From: DATFKA01 sp042095835
GTDB lineage: Bacteria > Bacteroidota > Bacteroidia > Chitinophagales > Saprospiraceae
DNA length: 38,460 bases
Assembly: GCA_042095835.1 (NCBI GenBank)
Contig: JBELML010000049.1
Location: forward strand, 1-38,460
Reading direction: 5' to 3'
The position numbers and the translations under genes are program-made. The notes beneath the pieces were generated by a model. That model made no database searches, had not been told where the DNA came from, and saw only the letters and a program-made list of their open reading frames with translations. Shown here one piece after another: positions 7,923 through 17,049 of this stretch. Each line of letters starts with the position of its first letter. Within the stretch, counting starts at the first letter, position 1.

Positions 7923-9377
7923 ATGAAGATTGTAGATCACCAAAGTACCAAGATTGTTGCCACCGTAGGTCCAGCCTCTAATTCTTATGAAAATTTACTC
8001 GAACTTGCTCAGGCAGGGGTGAATGTTTTCAGAATGAATTTTTCTCATGGTACCCATGAAGATCACCAACAAGTTATCGATCATATCACTCATATTAATG
8101 AGAAATATGGACTGCATTTAAGTCTTCTAGCAGACTTACAAGGCCCTAAACTACGGGTAGGTCAGATGGAAAATAACGGTATCGAGATTGAACCTGGAGA
8201 CATTCTCACCTTTACTAATGAGCAATGTATCGGTACCAAAGAGAAAATATACATGAGCTACGAGTCTTTCGCCAGAGATGTGAATGTAGGCGAAAAAGTC
8301 TTAGTTGATGATGGTAAATTAGTACTTGAGGTTGTCGAAACTAATAAAATCGACACCGTAAAACTAAAGGTATTGTTCGGTGGTATTCTTTCCTCTAGAA
8401 AGGGCGTCAACCTACCTAATACCAATATTTCGCTGCCAGCTTTGACTGAAAAAGATCAGGCTGACCTGAAATATATCCTTACTCAACCAGTTAACTGGAT
8501 CGCGCTCTCTTTTGTACGTCACCCTAAAGATGTAAAAGAACTGCGCTCTATAATTGATGAGCACAAGCATCCGGCCAAGATTATTTCAAAAATCGAAAAA
8601 CCGGAAGCCATTGAAAATATGGATAAAATCATCAAGCACTCTAATGCCGTCATGGTAGCACGAGGAGATTTGGGTATCGAAGTCCCCATCGAGAGGATTC
8701 CGGTTATCCAAAAGGAAATCATCAGAAAATGTATCCAACGGGCCAGACCGGTTATTGTCGCTACCCAAATGATGGAAAGTATGATCACTAATCCAGGTCC
8801 CACTCGTGCAGAGGTAACCGATGTAGCAAATGCCGTATTAGATGGTGCAGATGCCGTAATGTTGAGTGGAGAGACTTCAGTGGGCAAGCACCCCGTCAAA
8901 GTGGTAGAGGAGATGAATAAAATTATCGAAGAAGCCGAAAAAGTGCTATCTCTCGATGGACGTAGACCTGTAGCTTCTCCAAAATCTAGAACTTTCCTAT
9001 CGGACGCGATCTGTTTCAATGCCTGTAAGACAGCCGAAGATGTAGGCGCAACAGCCATCGTCGGGATGACTTCTTCGGGTTATACCGCGTTCAAAGTATC
9101 GAGTTATAGACCTAAGCTTGAAAGTGGTATTTTCATCTTTTCAGATCGTATGCATATGCTGGCTACCCTCAATCTAGTTTGGGGTGTACGTTGCTACTAT
9201 TACGATCGTTTCACAACAACGGATGAAACCATCAACGATGTACAAGAGATTCTTTACAAAGATGGACGAATCAAAGAAGGAGATATTGTCGTCAATACTG
9301 GTAGTATGCCTATTCAACAAAGGCATCGTACCAACATGCTCAAGATCACTGTGATTGAGAAAGATACTTTCGAGTAG
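7923..9377 (+). CDS. pyk: Pyruvate kinase
   Basis: This 484-residue glycolytic enzyme transfers the phosphate of phosphoenolpyruvate to ADP, giving pyruvate and ATP. Visible family features are KIVATVGPAS at the N-terminus (10-19), the substrate-binding FRMNFSHG (36-43), a B domain (about 70-160), the PROSITE-type IISKIEKPEAIEN (about 220-232), MVARGDLGIEVP and the GADAVMLSGETSVGKHP loop. A complete C-terminal allosteric domain follows. Length is normal for the family. The nucleotidyltransferase gene starts 36 bases after the stop and is probably co-transcribed. Confidence 0.97.
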   Translation: MKIVDHQSTKIVATVGPASNSYENLLELAQAGVNVFRMNFSHGTHEDHQQVIDHITHINEKYGLHLSLLADLQGPKLRVGQMENNGIEIEPGDILTFTNEQCIGTKEKIYMSYESFARDVNVGEKVLVDDGKLVLEVVETNKIDTVKLKVLFGGILSSRKGVNLPNTNISLPALTEKDQADLKYILTQPVNWIALSFVRHPKDVKELRSIIDEHKHPAKIISKIEKPEAIENMDKIIKHSNAVMVARGDLGIEVPIERIPVIQKEIIRKCIQRARPVIVATQMMESMITNPGPTRAEVTDVANAVLDGADAVMLSGETSVGKHPVKVVEEMNKIIEEAEKVLSLDGRRPVASPKSRTFLSDAICFNACKTAEDVGATAIVGMTSSGYTAFKVSSYRPKLESGIFIFSDRMHMLATLNLVWGVRCYYYDRFTTTDETINDVQEILYKDGRIKEGDIVVNTGSMPIQQRHRTNMLKITVIEKDTFE

Positions 9378-9413
9378 ACTTATGCTATTGACTATACCAA
9401 ATAGACCAGTAAT

Positions 9414-10421
9414 ATGAAGATCATTATTCCAATGGCGGGACGAGGGTCCCGCCTTAGGCCCCACACTTTAACTGTACCCAAGCCACTAATTCCCATTGCC
9501 GGCAAGCCCATCGTACAGCGTATCGTAGAGGATTTCAATCAATCATTTCCTAGTCAGATCGAGGAAGTGGCCTTTGTAATTGGAGATTTTGGTAAAGAAG
9601 TAGAAGCACAACTGGCTCAAGTGGCCGAGGGCGTCGGCGCAAAATGTAGTATCTACTACCAAGACCAGCCCCTGGGGCCTGCACATGCGATTTACTGCGC
9701 CCGCGAAAGCCTTTCAGGAAATTGTATTGTCGCCTTTGCGGATACTTTATTTAAAGCAGATTTCTCCTTCAACACCCAAGAAGATGGAATTATTTGGGTA
9801 CAAAAAGTAGATAATCCCTCCTCCTTTGGGGTCGTACAAGTCAATGAGCAAGGGTACATCTCAGCATTTGTAGAGAAGTCTCCTGTTTTTGTATCTGATT
9901 TAGCCATTGTTGGCATCTACTATTTCAGGGATGGTGATTACTTCAGAAGTCAGGTAGAGCACCTCATTGATAACGATATCAAAGATAAAGGCGAATTTCA
10001 AATCACCAGTGTACTAGAGCTTATGAAAGAGGCTGGCACCCAATTCAAGCCGGCACAAATTGAAGAATGGCTCGATTGCGGAAACAAAGCCAATATCCTG
10101 GCAACCAATCAAAGAATTCTAGAACTCAAGAATGGCAATGAGCGGCTCATTCCCAATTCTATCACCTTAGAAAACGCTACGATCATCCCTCCATGCTATA
10201 TAGGAGAGCGCGTTAAGCTAGTAAATACCGTCGTTGGTCCATATGTTTCAATAGGAAGCAATTCTGTGCTTGAAAATTGCGTTATTCGTGAAAGTATAAT
10301 CCAGCATGATAGTAGTATTAACAATGCTATTTTACAAAAGTCGATGATTGGTAGCCAAGTAGACTATACAGGCTCCATGCAAGAGATTAGTATCGGAGAT
10401 TATACTACAATTGGGAAATAA
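9414..10421 (+). CDS. Sugar-phosphate nucleotidyltransferase with left-handed beta-helix tail
   Basis: This 335-residue enzyme has the N-terminal signature IIPMAGRGSRLRPHTLTVPK (residues 3-22), typical of RmlA/GlmU-like nucleotidyltransferases. The catalytic domain runs to about 235. A C-terminal stretch of hexapeptide-like repeats (about 245-335) is consistent with a left-handed beta-helix. It should form an NDP-sugar from a sugar 1-phosphate; the sugar is unknown. The run nucleotidyltransferase, TPR protein, DUF4292 lipoprotein, EnvC-like protein is one I have met in other Bacteroidota (memory, not checked), and it suggests a role in cell envelope assembly. Confidence 0.85.
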   Translation: MKIIIPMAGRGSRLRPHTLTVPKPLIPIAGKPIVQRIVEDFNQSFPSQIEEVAFVIGDFGKEVEAQLAQVAEGVGAKCSIYYQDQPLGPAHAIYCARESLSGNCIVAFADTLFKADFSFNTQEDGIIWVQKVDNPSSFGVVQVNEQGYISAFVEKSPVFVSDLAIVGIYYFRDGDYFRSQVEHLIDNDIKDKGEFQITSVLELMKEAGTQFKPAQIEEWLDCGNKANILATNQRILELKNGNERLIPNSITLENATIIPPCYIGERVKLVNTVVGPYVSIGSNSVLENCVIRESIIQHDSSINNAILQKSMIGSQVDYTGSMQEISIGDYTTIGK

Positions 10422-10495
10422 GCAGTAGAGTACAGTTCTCCTTGCTGTTTAATACCATTCAAGCTTCATTGTATCTGAGCCATAGTGCTAAGCCT

Positions 10496-10525
10496 ATCAA
10501 CTAAATAAGCCATTTTTTAGTTGAT
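10496..10525 (+). promoter_or_regulatory. Stem-loop upstream of TPR gene
   Basis: ATCAACTAAA (10496-10505) and TTTAGTTGAT (10516-10525) form a perfect 10-bp stem with a 10-base loop, ending 17 bases before the ATG at 10543. It has no following T-run, so a leader structure is more likely than a terminator. Confidence 0.4.
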
Positions 10526-10542
10526 ATTAAAACAGCGTTTTT

Positions 10543-12231
10543 ATGTTGAAACAACTACCTTATATTTTAGCATGGGCTATCCTCTTCGGATCATCTTTTC
10601 TACAGGCCCAAGATCGCATCAATGAGAAGGAATTGAACCTCGATCAACTCTATTTAGATGCTACCAAGGAAAAGCTGTTAGGCAATACCGAAAAGGCTAT
10701 CGAAGCCTTTAAAATAGTCCTGGACAATTATCCTGAACATGCTCCCTCCGCTTATGAATTGAGCCGCCTTTATCAATCAGCTAAGAATAGCCAAGAGGCG
10801 ATTGCTATGGGCAAACTAGCTATGGAAAGCGATGAAGAAAATAAGTGGTACCGCATGCATTTGGCAACGCTCTACTCCGAAGCCAGTCAGAACAAAGAGG
10901 CGGCAGAATTATTTGATAAAATCATTGAAAACGATCCTTCTGATCAAGAACACTATTTCCAAAAGGCATTTTACTACGTCAAGGATAGCGACCTCAAAAA
11001 TGCTTTGAAAGTGTATGACCAACTCGAGAAAAGACAAGGCCTGAGTGAGGACTTAGTACGGCGTAAGCATACGCTATATTTCGGCATGGGCAACTATAAA
11101 AAAGCAGCGGAAGAATACGTTCGCCTCAAGGAGGCTTTCCCTAATACGCCAGAATTCTACGAGCAGCTCGCTAGCTTCTATGAGCAGATTGACAATAGAG
11201 ATGCTGCGCTAGAGGTCTACCGAGAACTCTTACAAATCGATCCAGACCATCCAAAAGCCAGCTTGGTAGTGGCTGGAGGAGATGCCAAAAATAAAGATGC
11301 CGTCGGCTATTTGGCAGCACTAAAACCAGTATTTGAAGATCCTAATGTAGCCATAGACCTGAAGATTGGCAAAATTTTACCGCTGGTAGAGCAGTACAAA
11401 AAGTCTCCCGACCAGGAGCTGCTACAAGAATTGGTAGATTTGACTGATTTATTGGAGCGTGTTCATGCCGACGATGGAAAATCATTCGCTATTGCAGGAG
11501 ATATGCTGTCTTTGTCTCAGTCTTATGAGCAAGCTATTGCCAAGTATAAGCAAGCATTAGAAATAGATGACACCATCTATAGCCTTTGGGAGCAATTGTT
11601 GTATACGCTACAAGTAACAGGCCAGGCTAAAGACTTGAGTAGCTATGCGGAACGCGCGCTTGATGTCTTTCCAAACCAAGCAGAGATTTACTATAATGCC
11701 GCTATCGGCCATCTCAATTTACAGGATGCAGAAGAGGCGATTTATTATCTAGAGCAAGCGCTGCTGCTATCTGCTCAAAATCAAACCCTACAACAAACCG
11801 TGCTATCAGCTATTGGTATGTCTTACGCACAGGATGGTGATTTTCAAGAAGCAAAAGATGCCTTTGATAAAGCTAGGGCGATCCAACCTGCTTCGGCAAT
11901 TGCAGAAACAAGATATGCCTATACTCTTGCTTTAGAAGGTAAAAAAGAGGAGGCTAAAGGCATTTTGCAAAAAATGGAAAAAATGGGCAGTCAGCAAACC
12001 TTGTTCGTCGAAGCCCAAGCACTGGCTAATGGAGGACAGGCAGGAATTGACCTCCTCCAGCGTTTTCAGGAGCAAGGTGGCCAACTCATGCCCCGCACCA
12101 TGGAACTGCTAGGAGATTTCAATTTTCAAATCGGGAATGTAGATCAAGCCATTGACTTCTGGAAAAAAGCCCAAGATGCCGGCATCCAATCGAATAGCTT
12201 AAAGAAAAAAATCACGGACCGAAAACTGTAA
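10543..12231 (+). CDS. Exported TPR repeat protein
   Basis: This 562-residue protein has a signal peptide (residues 1-22, ending LQAQ) followed by tetratricopeptide repeats along nearly its whole length. Clear repeats lie at about 45-75, 114-145, 180-215, 317-350, 375-410 and 425-455. It is therefore probably a periplasmic or outer-membrane-associated scaffold rather than an enzyme. Its stop is followed one base later by the ATG of the DUF4292 lipoprotein, which indicates tight co-expression. The neighbours (a lipoprotein, then an EnvC-like protein) suggest envelope biogenesis or septal peptidoglycan processing. The specific partner is not deducible. Confidence 0.85.
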   Translation: MLKQLPYILAWAILFGSSFLQAQDRINEKELNLDQLYLDATKEKLLGNTEKAIEAFKIVLDNYPEHAPSAYELSRLYQSAKNSQEAIAMGKLAMESDEENKWYRMHLATLYSEASQNKEAAELFDKIIENDPSDQEHYFQKAFYYVKDSDLKNALKVYDQLEKRQGLSEDLVRRKHTLYFGMGNYKKAAEEYVRLKEAFPNTPEFYEQLASFYEQIDNRDAALEVYRELLQIDPDHPKASLVVAGGDAKNKDAVGYLAALKPVFEDPNVAIDLKIGKILPLVEQYKKSPDQELLQELVDLTDLLERVHADDGKSFAIAGDMLSLSQSYEQAIAKYKQALEIDDTIYSLWEQLLYTLQVTGQAKDLSSYAERALDVFPNQAEIYYNAAIGHLNLQDAEEAIYYLEQALLLSAQNQTLQQTVLSAIGMSYAQDGDFQEAKDAFDKARAIQPASAIAETRYAYTLALEGKKEEAKGILQKMEKMGSQQTLFVEAQALANGGQAGIDLLQRFQEQGGQLMPRTMELLGDFNFQIGNVDQAIDFWKKAQDAGIQSNSLKKKITDRKL

Positions 12232-12232
12232 A

Positions 12233-13030
12233 ATGAACAAAAATACTTTCTATTCTATCCAATACTCCTCCCTCCTATTTTTATTATTAATAGGACTCCT
12301 CAGTAGCTGTGGAGGACTTAAAAAAGGAACGGAAGCCAATAAAGATATCTCAGAAGATAATCCGATGGCTCTTCTTGAGCGCCTAGCTGCTAAGGAATTG
12401 GATGCAGAATGGCTAAATGCTAATGCCCGCATTGCCTACAAAGGCGGAGGTATGTCCGTAAGCGGGTCTGCGAATATTCGTATGAAAAAAGACAGTCTGA
12501 TTTGGATCAGGGTTAAAAAATTGGGCTTTGAGGTAGCTCGCGCCATGATTACGGTTGACTCGGTATACATCCTGGATCGATTGAATAACGAATACGCCAT
12601 CTATGATTTGGACTACTTAGAACATAGCTATAACCTACCAGGGGACTTCCAAATGGTGCAAAACCTCTTCTTGGGTCAGCCCTACTTCATGGAGCCTAGA
12701 GCAGTCAACCTCAGCATTGAAGAGCAAGCTTATCAACTCACGGAGGCGAGTTCTAACTTTCAGGTAGATTATACAATTGCCCCAGATGACTTGAGGCTAG
12801 AAGCTTTGCAGTTTGCCTCTAAAGATGGAAAAGATGACCTGAAAGCAGCTTTTTCCGAATTCGGGACGCTAGATAATAATCAGCTTTTTTCCTATTTTCG
12901 ACAATTAGATATGTCCAGTTCATCTCTAGGACAAACCAATATCACGATTAAATTCTCTCAAATTGAGTTGGATCAACCAAAAGACACCGGATTTCGGATT
13001 CCGAGTAGATATACCAGGATGGATGATTAA
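12233..13030 (+). CDS. DUF4292 family lipoprotein
   Basis: This 265-residue protein begins with a hydrophobic signal and a lipobox ending at Cys26 (GLLSSC), so it should be lipidated. The mature part shows the alternating beta pattern of DUF4292/LolB-like lipoproteins (ANIRMKKDSLIWIRVKKLGFEVAR region, about 83-106). A lipid-handling or outer-membrane assembly role is suggested by the fold family but is not shown. It is preceded by the TPR gene with a 1-base gap and overlaps the EnvC-like gene by 8 bases. Confidence 0.8.
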   Translation: MNKNTFYSIQYSSLLFLLLIGLLSSCGGLKKGTEANKDISEDNPMALLERLAAKELDAEWLNANARIAYKGGGMSVSGSANIRMKKDSLIWIRVKKLGFEVARAMITVDSVYILDRLNNEYAIYDLDYLEHSYNLPGDFQMVQNLFLGQPYFMEPRAVNLSIEEQAYQLTEASSNFQVDYTIAPDDLRLEALQFASKDGKDDLKAAFSEFGTLDNNQLFSYFRQLDMSSSSLGQTNITIKFSQIELDQPKDTGFRIPSRYTRMDD

Positions 13031-14213
13031 AAAAGCTTCGGTTCTTTTTACCATTCTGCTACTGGTGGCCGGGCCGTTCTCTGGGTTTTCTCAAAATAAA
13101 TCCGATCTTGAAAGAGAAAGAGCGGCCATCCTCAAAGAAATTAACAAGACCAATAAGGAGCTCTCCCAGACCCGCGCCAGTAAAACTAATGCCCTCAATA
13201 AAGTATTGATTATCCAGCAACAAATCAGAAATCGCCAAAAACTGATCGCGGGTTATAATCGAGAAATAGAACTCACCGACCAAAATATTATCCGTACAGA
13301 TACCGTCATCTCTGCACTGCAAAGAGATATAAGCATCCTCCAGGAAGAATATGAGAAAATCATGCGTGCAGCTCTACGCAATAAATTACAGCAATCCTAT
13401 CTCGTGTTTTTGTTTTCTTCTGACAACATTAATGATGCCTTCAAAAGGTGGCAATACCTGAGACAATATGATAAATATCGAAAGCGGCAAGCGGAGATTA
13501 TCGTTTTTACTCAGGAAAGTCTAGAAAGCAAAAAAGTCTTTTTAAACAATGAAAAAACCAAAAAAGAGGTTTTACGGCTCGACTTAATCCAACAAAACGA
13601 TGCACTCAATGCGGAACTTTCTGACAAAGATAAGATGTTACAATCACTGAAAAAGGAAGAGAAGGGTCTAGTAAGTACTTTAGATAAAAAGAAAAAAGCT
13701 GCAGCAGCCTTAGAAAAATTAATTGAAAAAGTCATCCGCGAAGCCCTCGCTGCCGCCAGCGAAAAAGAAGAGAACAATGAAGCAACTACTACAGTTAATA
13801 CCATAACAACCGGCCAATTTGTCAATGCTCGAGGTCGACTCCCTTGGCCAGTTCCACAAGGAAAAATCAGTAAACCTTATGGAATCAATCGCCACCCAAA
13901 ATTTAAAAATGTAAAAACAACGAATAATGGCATAGACATTTCTACTGATGTCAATGCCTCTGTAAAGTCTATCTTTGCAGGCAAAGTGGCTGGTGTCCAG
14001 TTTATCCCCGGATACAAAAACACCGTCATTGTCCAGCATGGGAAATACTACACCGTCTATTCCAACCTTGCTTCTATCTATGTCAAACGAGGAGATCAAA
14101 TTGAAGCACAACAGGTCATCGGCAAAGTAGGCGATTCTGAACCAGAGGTACACCTCGAAATATGGCGAGAAAAAGAGCGACTCGATCCCACGCAGTGGAT
14201 TATAAGGAAGTAG
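13023..14213 (+). CDS. EnvC-like murein hydrolase activator (degenerate LytM/M23 domain)
   Basis: I chose ATG 13023 because it puts a signal peptide (MIKKASVLFTILLLVAGPF) at the N-terminus; an ORF extension back to 12963 would bury it. The mature protein has a long coiled coil (about 25-245 of 396 residues) and a C-terminal LytM/M23 domain (about 275-396). The zinc ligands of active M23 enzymes are mostly lost: the HxGxD motif reads NNGID, the YAH motif reads YSN, and the HLH motif reads EVHLE, keeping only its last histidine. This matches EnvC/NlpD-type activators that switch on amidases at the division site. It overlaps the DUF4292 gene by 8 bases. Confidence 0.85.
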   Translation: MIKKASVLFTILLLVAGPFSGFSQNKSDLERERAAILKEINKTNKELSQTRASKTNALNKVLIIQQQIRNRQKLIAGYNREIELTDQNIIRTDTVISALQRDISILQEEYEKIMRAALRNKLQQSYLVFLFSSDNINDAFKRWQYLRQYDKYRKRQAEIIVFTQESLESKKVFLNNEKTKKEVLRLDLIQQNDALNAELSDKDKMLQSLKKEEKGLVSTLDKKKKAAAALEKLIEKVIREALAAASEKEENNEATTTVNTITTGQFVNARGRLPWPVPQGKISKPYGINRHPKFKNVKTTNNGIDISTDVNASVKSIFAGKVAGVQFIPGYKNTVIVQHGKYYTVYSNLASIYVKRGDQIEAQQVIGKVGDSEPEVHLEIWREKERLDPTQWIIRK

Positions 14214-14246
14214 CTCAATTGGCTATTCGCCAATAATTATATCATT

Positions 14247-14336
14247 GCCTACCTACGCTGAAGCTATGACGGAAGAGTAAGCTAGGCAGGCATCACTACA
14301 ACATTATTCATCTACCGAAGCATTAGCGGAGGTAGA
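14247..14336. repeat. Cluster of two palindromic sequences, REP-like
   Basis: GCCTACCT (14247-14254) pairs with AGGCAGGC (14284-14291) with one mismatch, and TCTACC (14311-14316) pairs with GGTAGA (14331-14336). The sequences between contain short GC-xxxx-GC cores like the hairpin inside the 34-bp repeat. It fills most of the gap between the EnvC-like gene and hflX. A further hairpin, ATTGGC/GCCAAT, lies at 14218-14234. No T-run follows any of these, so they do not read as terminators. Confidence 0.4.
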
Positions 14337-14361
14337 CTTTACTACACCATTAATAATAGGA

Positions 14362-15576
14362 ATGCAGAACGATTGGAACGTAGGACAACGGAAGAAGAAG
14401 GGGCTCAAAAAAGAGATTGAGGCTGCCGTATTAGTAGGTTTGGTACATAAATACCAGTCGGATGAGGCAGTAAGTGAATATCTCTCGGAATTGGCATTTC
14501 TAGCAGAAACAGCCGGTGCTAAAGCCGTAAAGATTTTTGTGCAAAAACTAGCCCATCCTGACAAGAGAACTTTTGTAGGAAAGGGTAAGCTAGAAGAGAT
14601 CAATCAATACATCCAAGAGCACGAAGAGATCAACATGGTCATCTTTGATGACGACCTTACTGGAAAACAGGTCGGTATTTTAGAAGAGGAACTCAAAGTA
14701 AAAATCATAGATCGAAGTTCTTTAATCTTAGATATTTTTGCCAGCCGTGCCCAAACTGCACAAGCAAAAACACAGGTCGAGCTAGCACAAATGCAGTATT
14801 TACTCCCTAGACTTCGAGGATTATGGACTCACTTAGAGCGTCAGCGAGGTGGTATCGGTATGAGAGGTCCTGGTGAGCAGGAGATAGAAACAGATCGTCG
14901 TATTGTAAGAGACAAAATCAGCCTTCTCAAAAAACGCCTGGATAAGATTGATCGGCAAAATGAAACGCGGCGCAAAAATCGTGGCGAACTTATCCGGGTA
15001 GCTTTAGTAGGATATACCAATGTAGGCAAATCTACACTGATGAATCTCATCAGCAAATCGGATGTTTTTGCAGAGAATAAACTATTTGCTACCTTAGACA
15101 CTACAGTGCGAAAGGTAGTCCTGAACCGAATGCCTTTTCTTTTGAGTGATACGGTTGGGTTTATTCGTAAGCTTCCGCACCATTTGGTGGAGAGCTTTAA
15201 GTCGACTTTGGATGAAGTGAGAGAAAGCGATATCCTACTACACGTGGTTGATATTTCTCATCCACAGCACGAAGACCACATTAAGACCGTCAACCAGACC
15301 CTAAAAGATATTGGCGTAGAGGACAAACCTACTTTATTAGTCTTTAATAAAATAGACCTTTATCGGTCGCGTTATTACGATGACTTTTTAGATGAGGAGG
15401 CCAAAGAAGAAATTGAGTCAGGTTTACAAAAGAATCTGAAAAACTTATTTGAACACGATAATGTCTTTATTTCAGCAGTCACACAAGAAAATATCAACCT
15501 CTTTAAACAAAAACTCGAAGCGCTTGTAAAAGAGCAGTATACTGTCCGGTACCCCTATAGAACGCAATACTGGTAG
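14362..15576 (+). CDS. hflX: GTPase HflX
   Basis: This 404-residue ribosome-associated GTPase has an N-terminal HflX domain (about 20-130), a basic coiled helical linker with the typical glycine-rich GGIGMRGPGEQEIETDRR stretch (163-180), and a G domain. The G1 loop is GYTNVGKS (217-224), G3 is DTVGF (263-267) and G4 is NKID (329-332). HflX splits stalled ribosomes under stress. The aminopeptidase gene starts 20 bases after the stop, so the two are probably co-transcribed. Length fits the family. Confidence 0.95.
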   Translation: MQNDWNVGQRKKKGLKKEIEAAVLVGLVHKYQSDEAVSEYLSELAFLAETAGAKAVKIFVQKLAHPDKRTFVGKGKLEEINQYIQEHEEINMVIFDDDLTGKQVGILEEELKVKIIDRSSLILDIFASRAQTAQAKTQVELAQMQYLLPRLRGLWTHLERQRGGIGMRGPGEQEIETDRRIVRDKISLLKKRLDKIDRQNETRRKNRGELIRVALVGYTNVGKSTLMNLISKSDVFAENKLFATLDTTVRKVVLNRMPFLLSDTVGFIRKLPHHLVESFKSTLDEVRESDILLHVVDISHPQHEDHIKTVNQTLKDIGVEDKPTLLVFNKIDLYRSRYYDDFLDEEAKEEIESGLQKNLKNLFEHDNVFISAVTQENINLFKQKLEALVKEQYTVRYPYRTQYW

Positions 15577-15596
15577 GTATATAGAAAATATAACAA

Positions 15597-16712
15597 ATGA
15601 AAAGCATACACGACAAATATGCCGAACTACTCGTGCATTATTGCCTAGAACTCAAACCAGGAGAACGCTTATTGATTAAAAGCTCCATTTTAGCGGAGCC
15701 CTTGGTACGCGCTATCTACAAAGTCGTACTTGACTTGGGAGCCGTTATGGAAACACAATTCACCTTTCAAGAAGAGAAGAGACTTCTTTTCACTAGAGGC
15801 TCAGATTTTGCCTTGAGTTATGTGTCTCCACTGACTAGAACTGGCTTTGCAGAGTATGAGGCCTTTCTAGCGATACGCTCTCCCTACAATATGGCCGAAG
15901 ATCAAAATATTGATAATGAGCGCCTGAAAAAACTACAGGAATCTTTAGCTCCGATTTCTCAAACCTATTCAGAAAGGACGGCGACGCGATCTCTCAAAAG
16001 ATGCCTTTGCCAATACCCCACCAATGCTGCAGCTCAAAGAGCCAATATGTCACTAGAAGAATATGAACATTTTGTCTATTCTGCCTGCAAGCTATACGAC
16101 GATGACCCCATCCAAAGTTGGAAAAATGTGGGATTGAAGCAACAAGGTGTGGTAGACATTCTTAATGAAAGCAATCACATCCACTACCTGGGGGAGCACG
16201 TTGACCTACAGTTTTCTACGGTAGGACGCACCTGGATCAACTCAGATGGTAAAACCAATATGCCCTCTGGGGAGGTCTATACCTCGCCAGTGGAGAACTC
16301 CGTAAATGGCCACATCCACTTCTCCTATCCTGGTTTTTATAGAGGACATAAGGTAGAAGATGTGACCCTTTGGTTTAAAGATGGCAGGATTGAAAAGTGG
16401 GAAGCCAAACAAGGAAAGGACTACTTAGATAAAATTTTTGCAATGCAAGGTACACGCACTCTAGGAGAAGCCGCCATTGGTACCAACTATGACATCCAGC
16501 AACTCACCAATAATATCCTTTTTGATGAGAAAATTGGGGGAACCGTTCATGTGGCAATTGGGCAATCGTACAAGCAGGCAGGAGGAAAAAATATCTCTCC
16601 GGTACACTGGGATATGATTACAGATATGAGTGAGCAAGGAGCGATCTTTGCTAATGGTGCAAAAATTTATGAAAATGGGCATTTTTTACCGGAAATAGCG
16701 GAGAGCTTTTAG
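15597..16712 (+). CDS. M29 family aminopeptidase
   Basis: This 371-residue cytosolic metallo-aminopeptidase resembles the AmpS/PepS/aminopeptidase T family. Diagnostic segments are NMPSGEVYTSPVENSVNG (about 220-237, giving the metal-binding glutamate), LGEAAIGTN (glutamate), the VHVAIGQSY histidine and SPVHWDM near the C-terminus (histidine and aspartate). The enzyme removes N-terminal residues from peptides using two metal ions. It follows hflX by 20 bases. It is slightly shorter than some relatives (about 400 residues) but all recognisable motifs are present. Confidence 0.9.
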   Translation: MKSIHDKYAELLVHYCLELKPGERLLIKSSILAEPLVRAIYKVVLDLGAVMETQFTFQEEKRLLFTRGSDFALSYVSPLTRTGFAEYEAFLAIRSPYNMAEDQNIDNERLKKLQESLAPISQTYSERTATRSLKRCLCQYPTNAAAQRANMSLEEYEHFVYSACKLYDDDPIQSWKNVGLKQQGVVDILNESNHIHYLGEHVDLQFSTVGRTWINSDGKTNMPSGEVYTSPVENSVNGHIHFSYPGFYRGHKVEDVTLWFKDGRIEKWEAKQGKDYLDKIFAMQGTRTLGEAAIGTNYDIQQLTNNILFDEKIGGTVHVAIGQSYKQAGGKNISPVHWDMITDMSEQGAIFANGAKIYENGHFLPEIAESF

Positions 16713-17049
16713 CCTCTCAATCCCGTAGTGAGATAATTTGGCTTTAGTAGAAAAAATTCGCCGAGCGGGGAGCTAAAATGTAGCATTTATTTAGAGAAAG
16801 GCTCAAAAATCTTAATATTTCTATCTAAATTGCATTTCTCACTTTGAGCCCAAGCAATGAGTTAACAAAAAATAAATTTTCGATTGGTAGATCCTAGTCC
16901 TTTAATAGCACATTCATAAAATACCCAGCGGTAACTATCGGATAAGCCTAAAAGATTAGAAAATCAAAAGTTTATATTTTTTTTAAGTATACAGAAAAAT
17001 AAACAAGCTAAAAAAGCTAAAATTACTGGATCAAACAAATATTGAAACC
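16713..17049. other. Intergenic region without a recognised gene
   Basis: This AT-rich 337-base gap has no supported ORF or RNA gene. The only structure I see is GGCTCAAA (16800-16807) pairing with TTTGAGCC (16843-16850) across a 35-base loop. The last 60 bases are strongly A-rich and lead into a GTG start. Confidence 0.6.

Noticed and set aside
8519..9058. 179-residue ORF antisense to pyruvate kinase
   Set aside because: It is a shadow of the strongly conserved pyk coding frame; its composition shows no protein family pattern.
12963..13022. Upstream start for the EnvC-like protein
   Set aside because: It would place 20 polar residues ahead of a clear signal peptide and lie inside the DUF4292 gene; ATG 13023 fits better.
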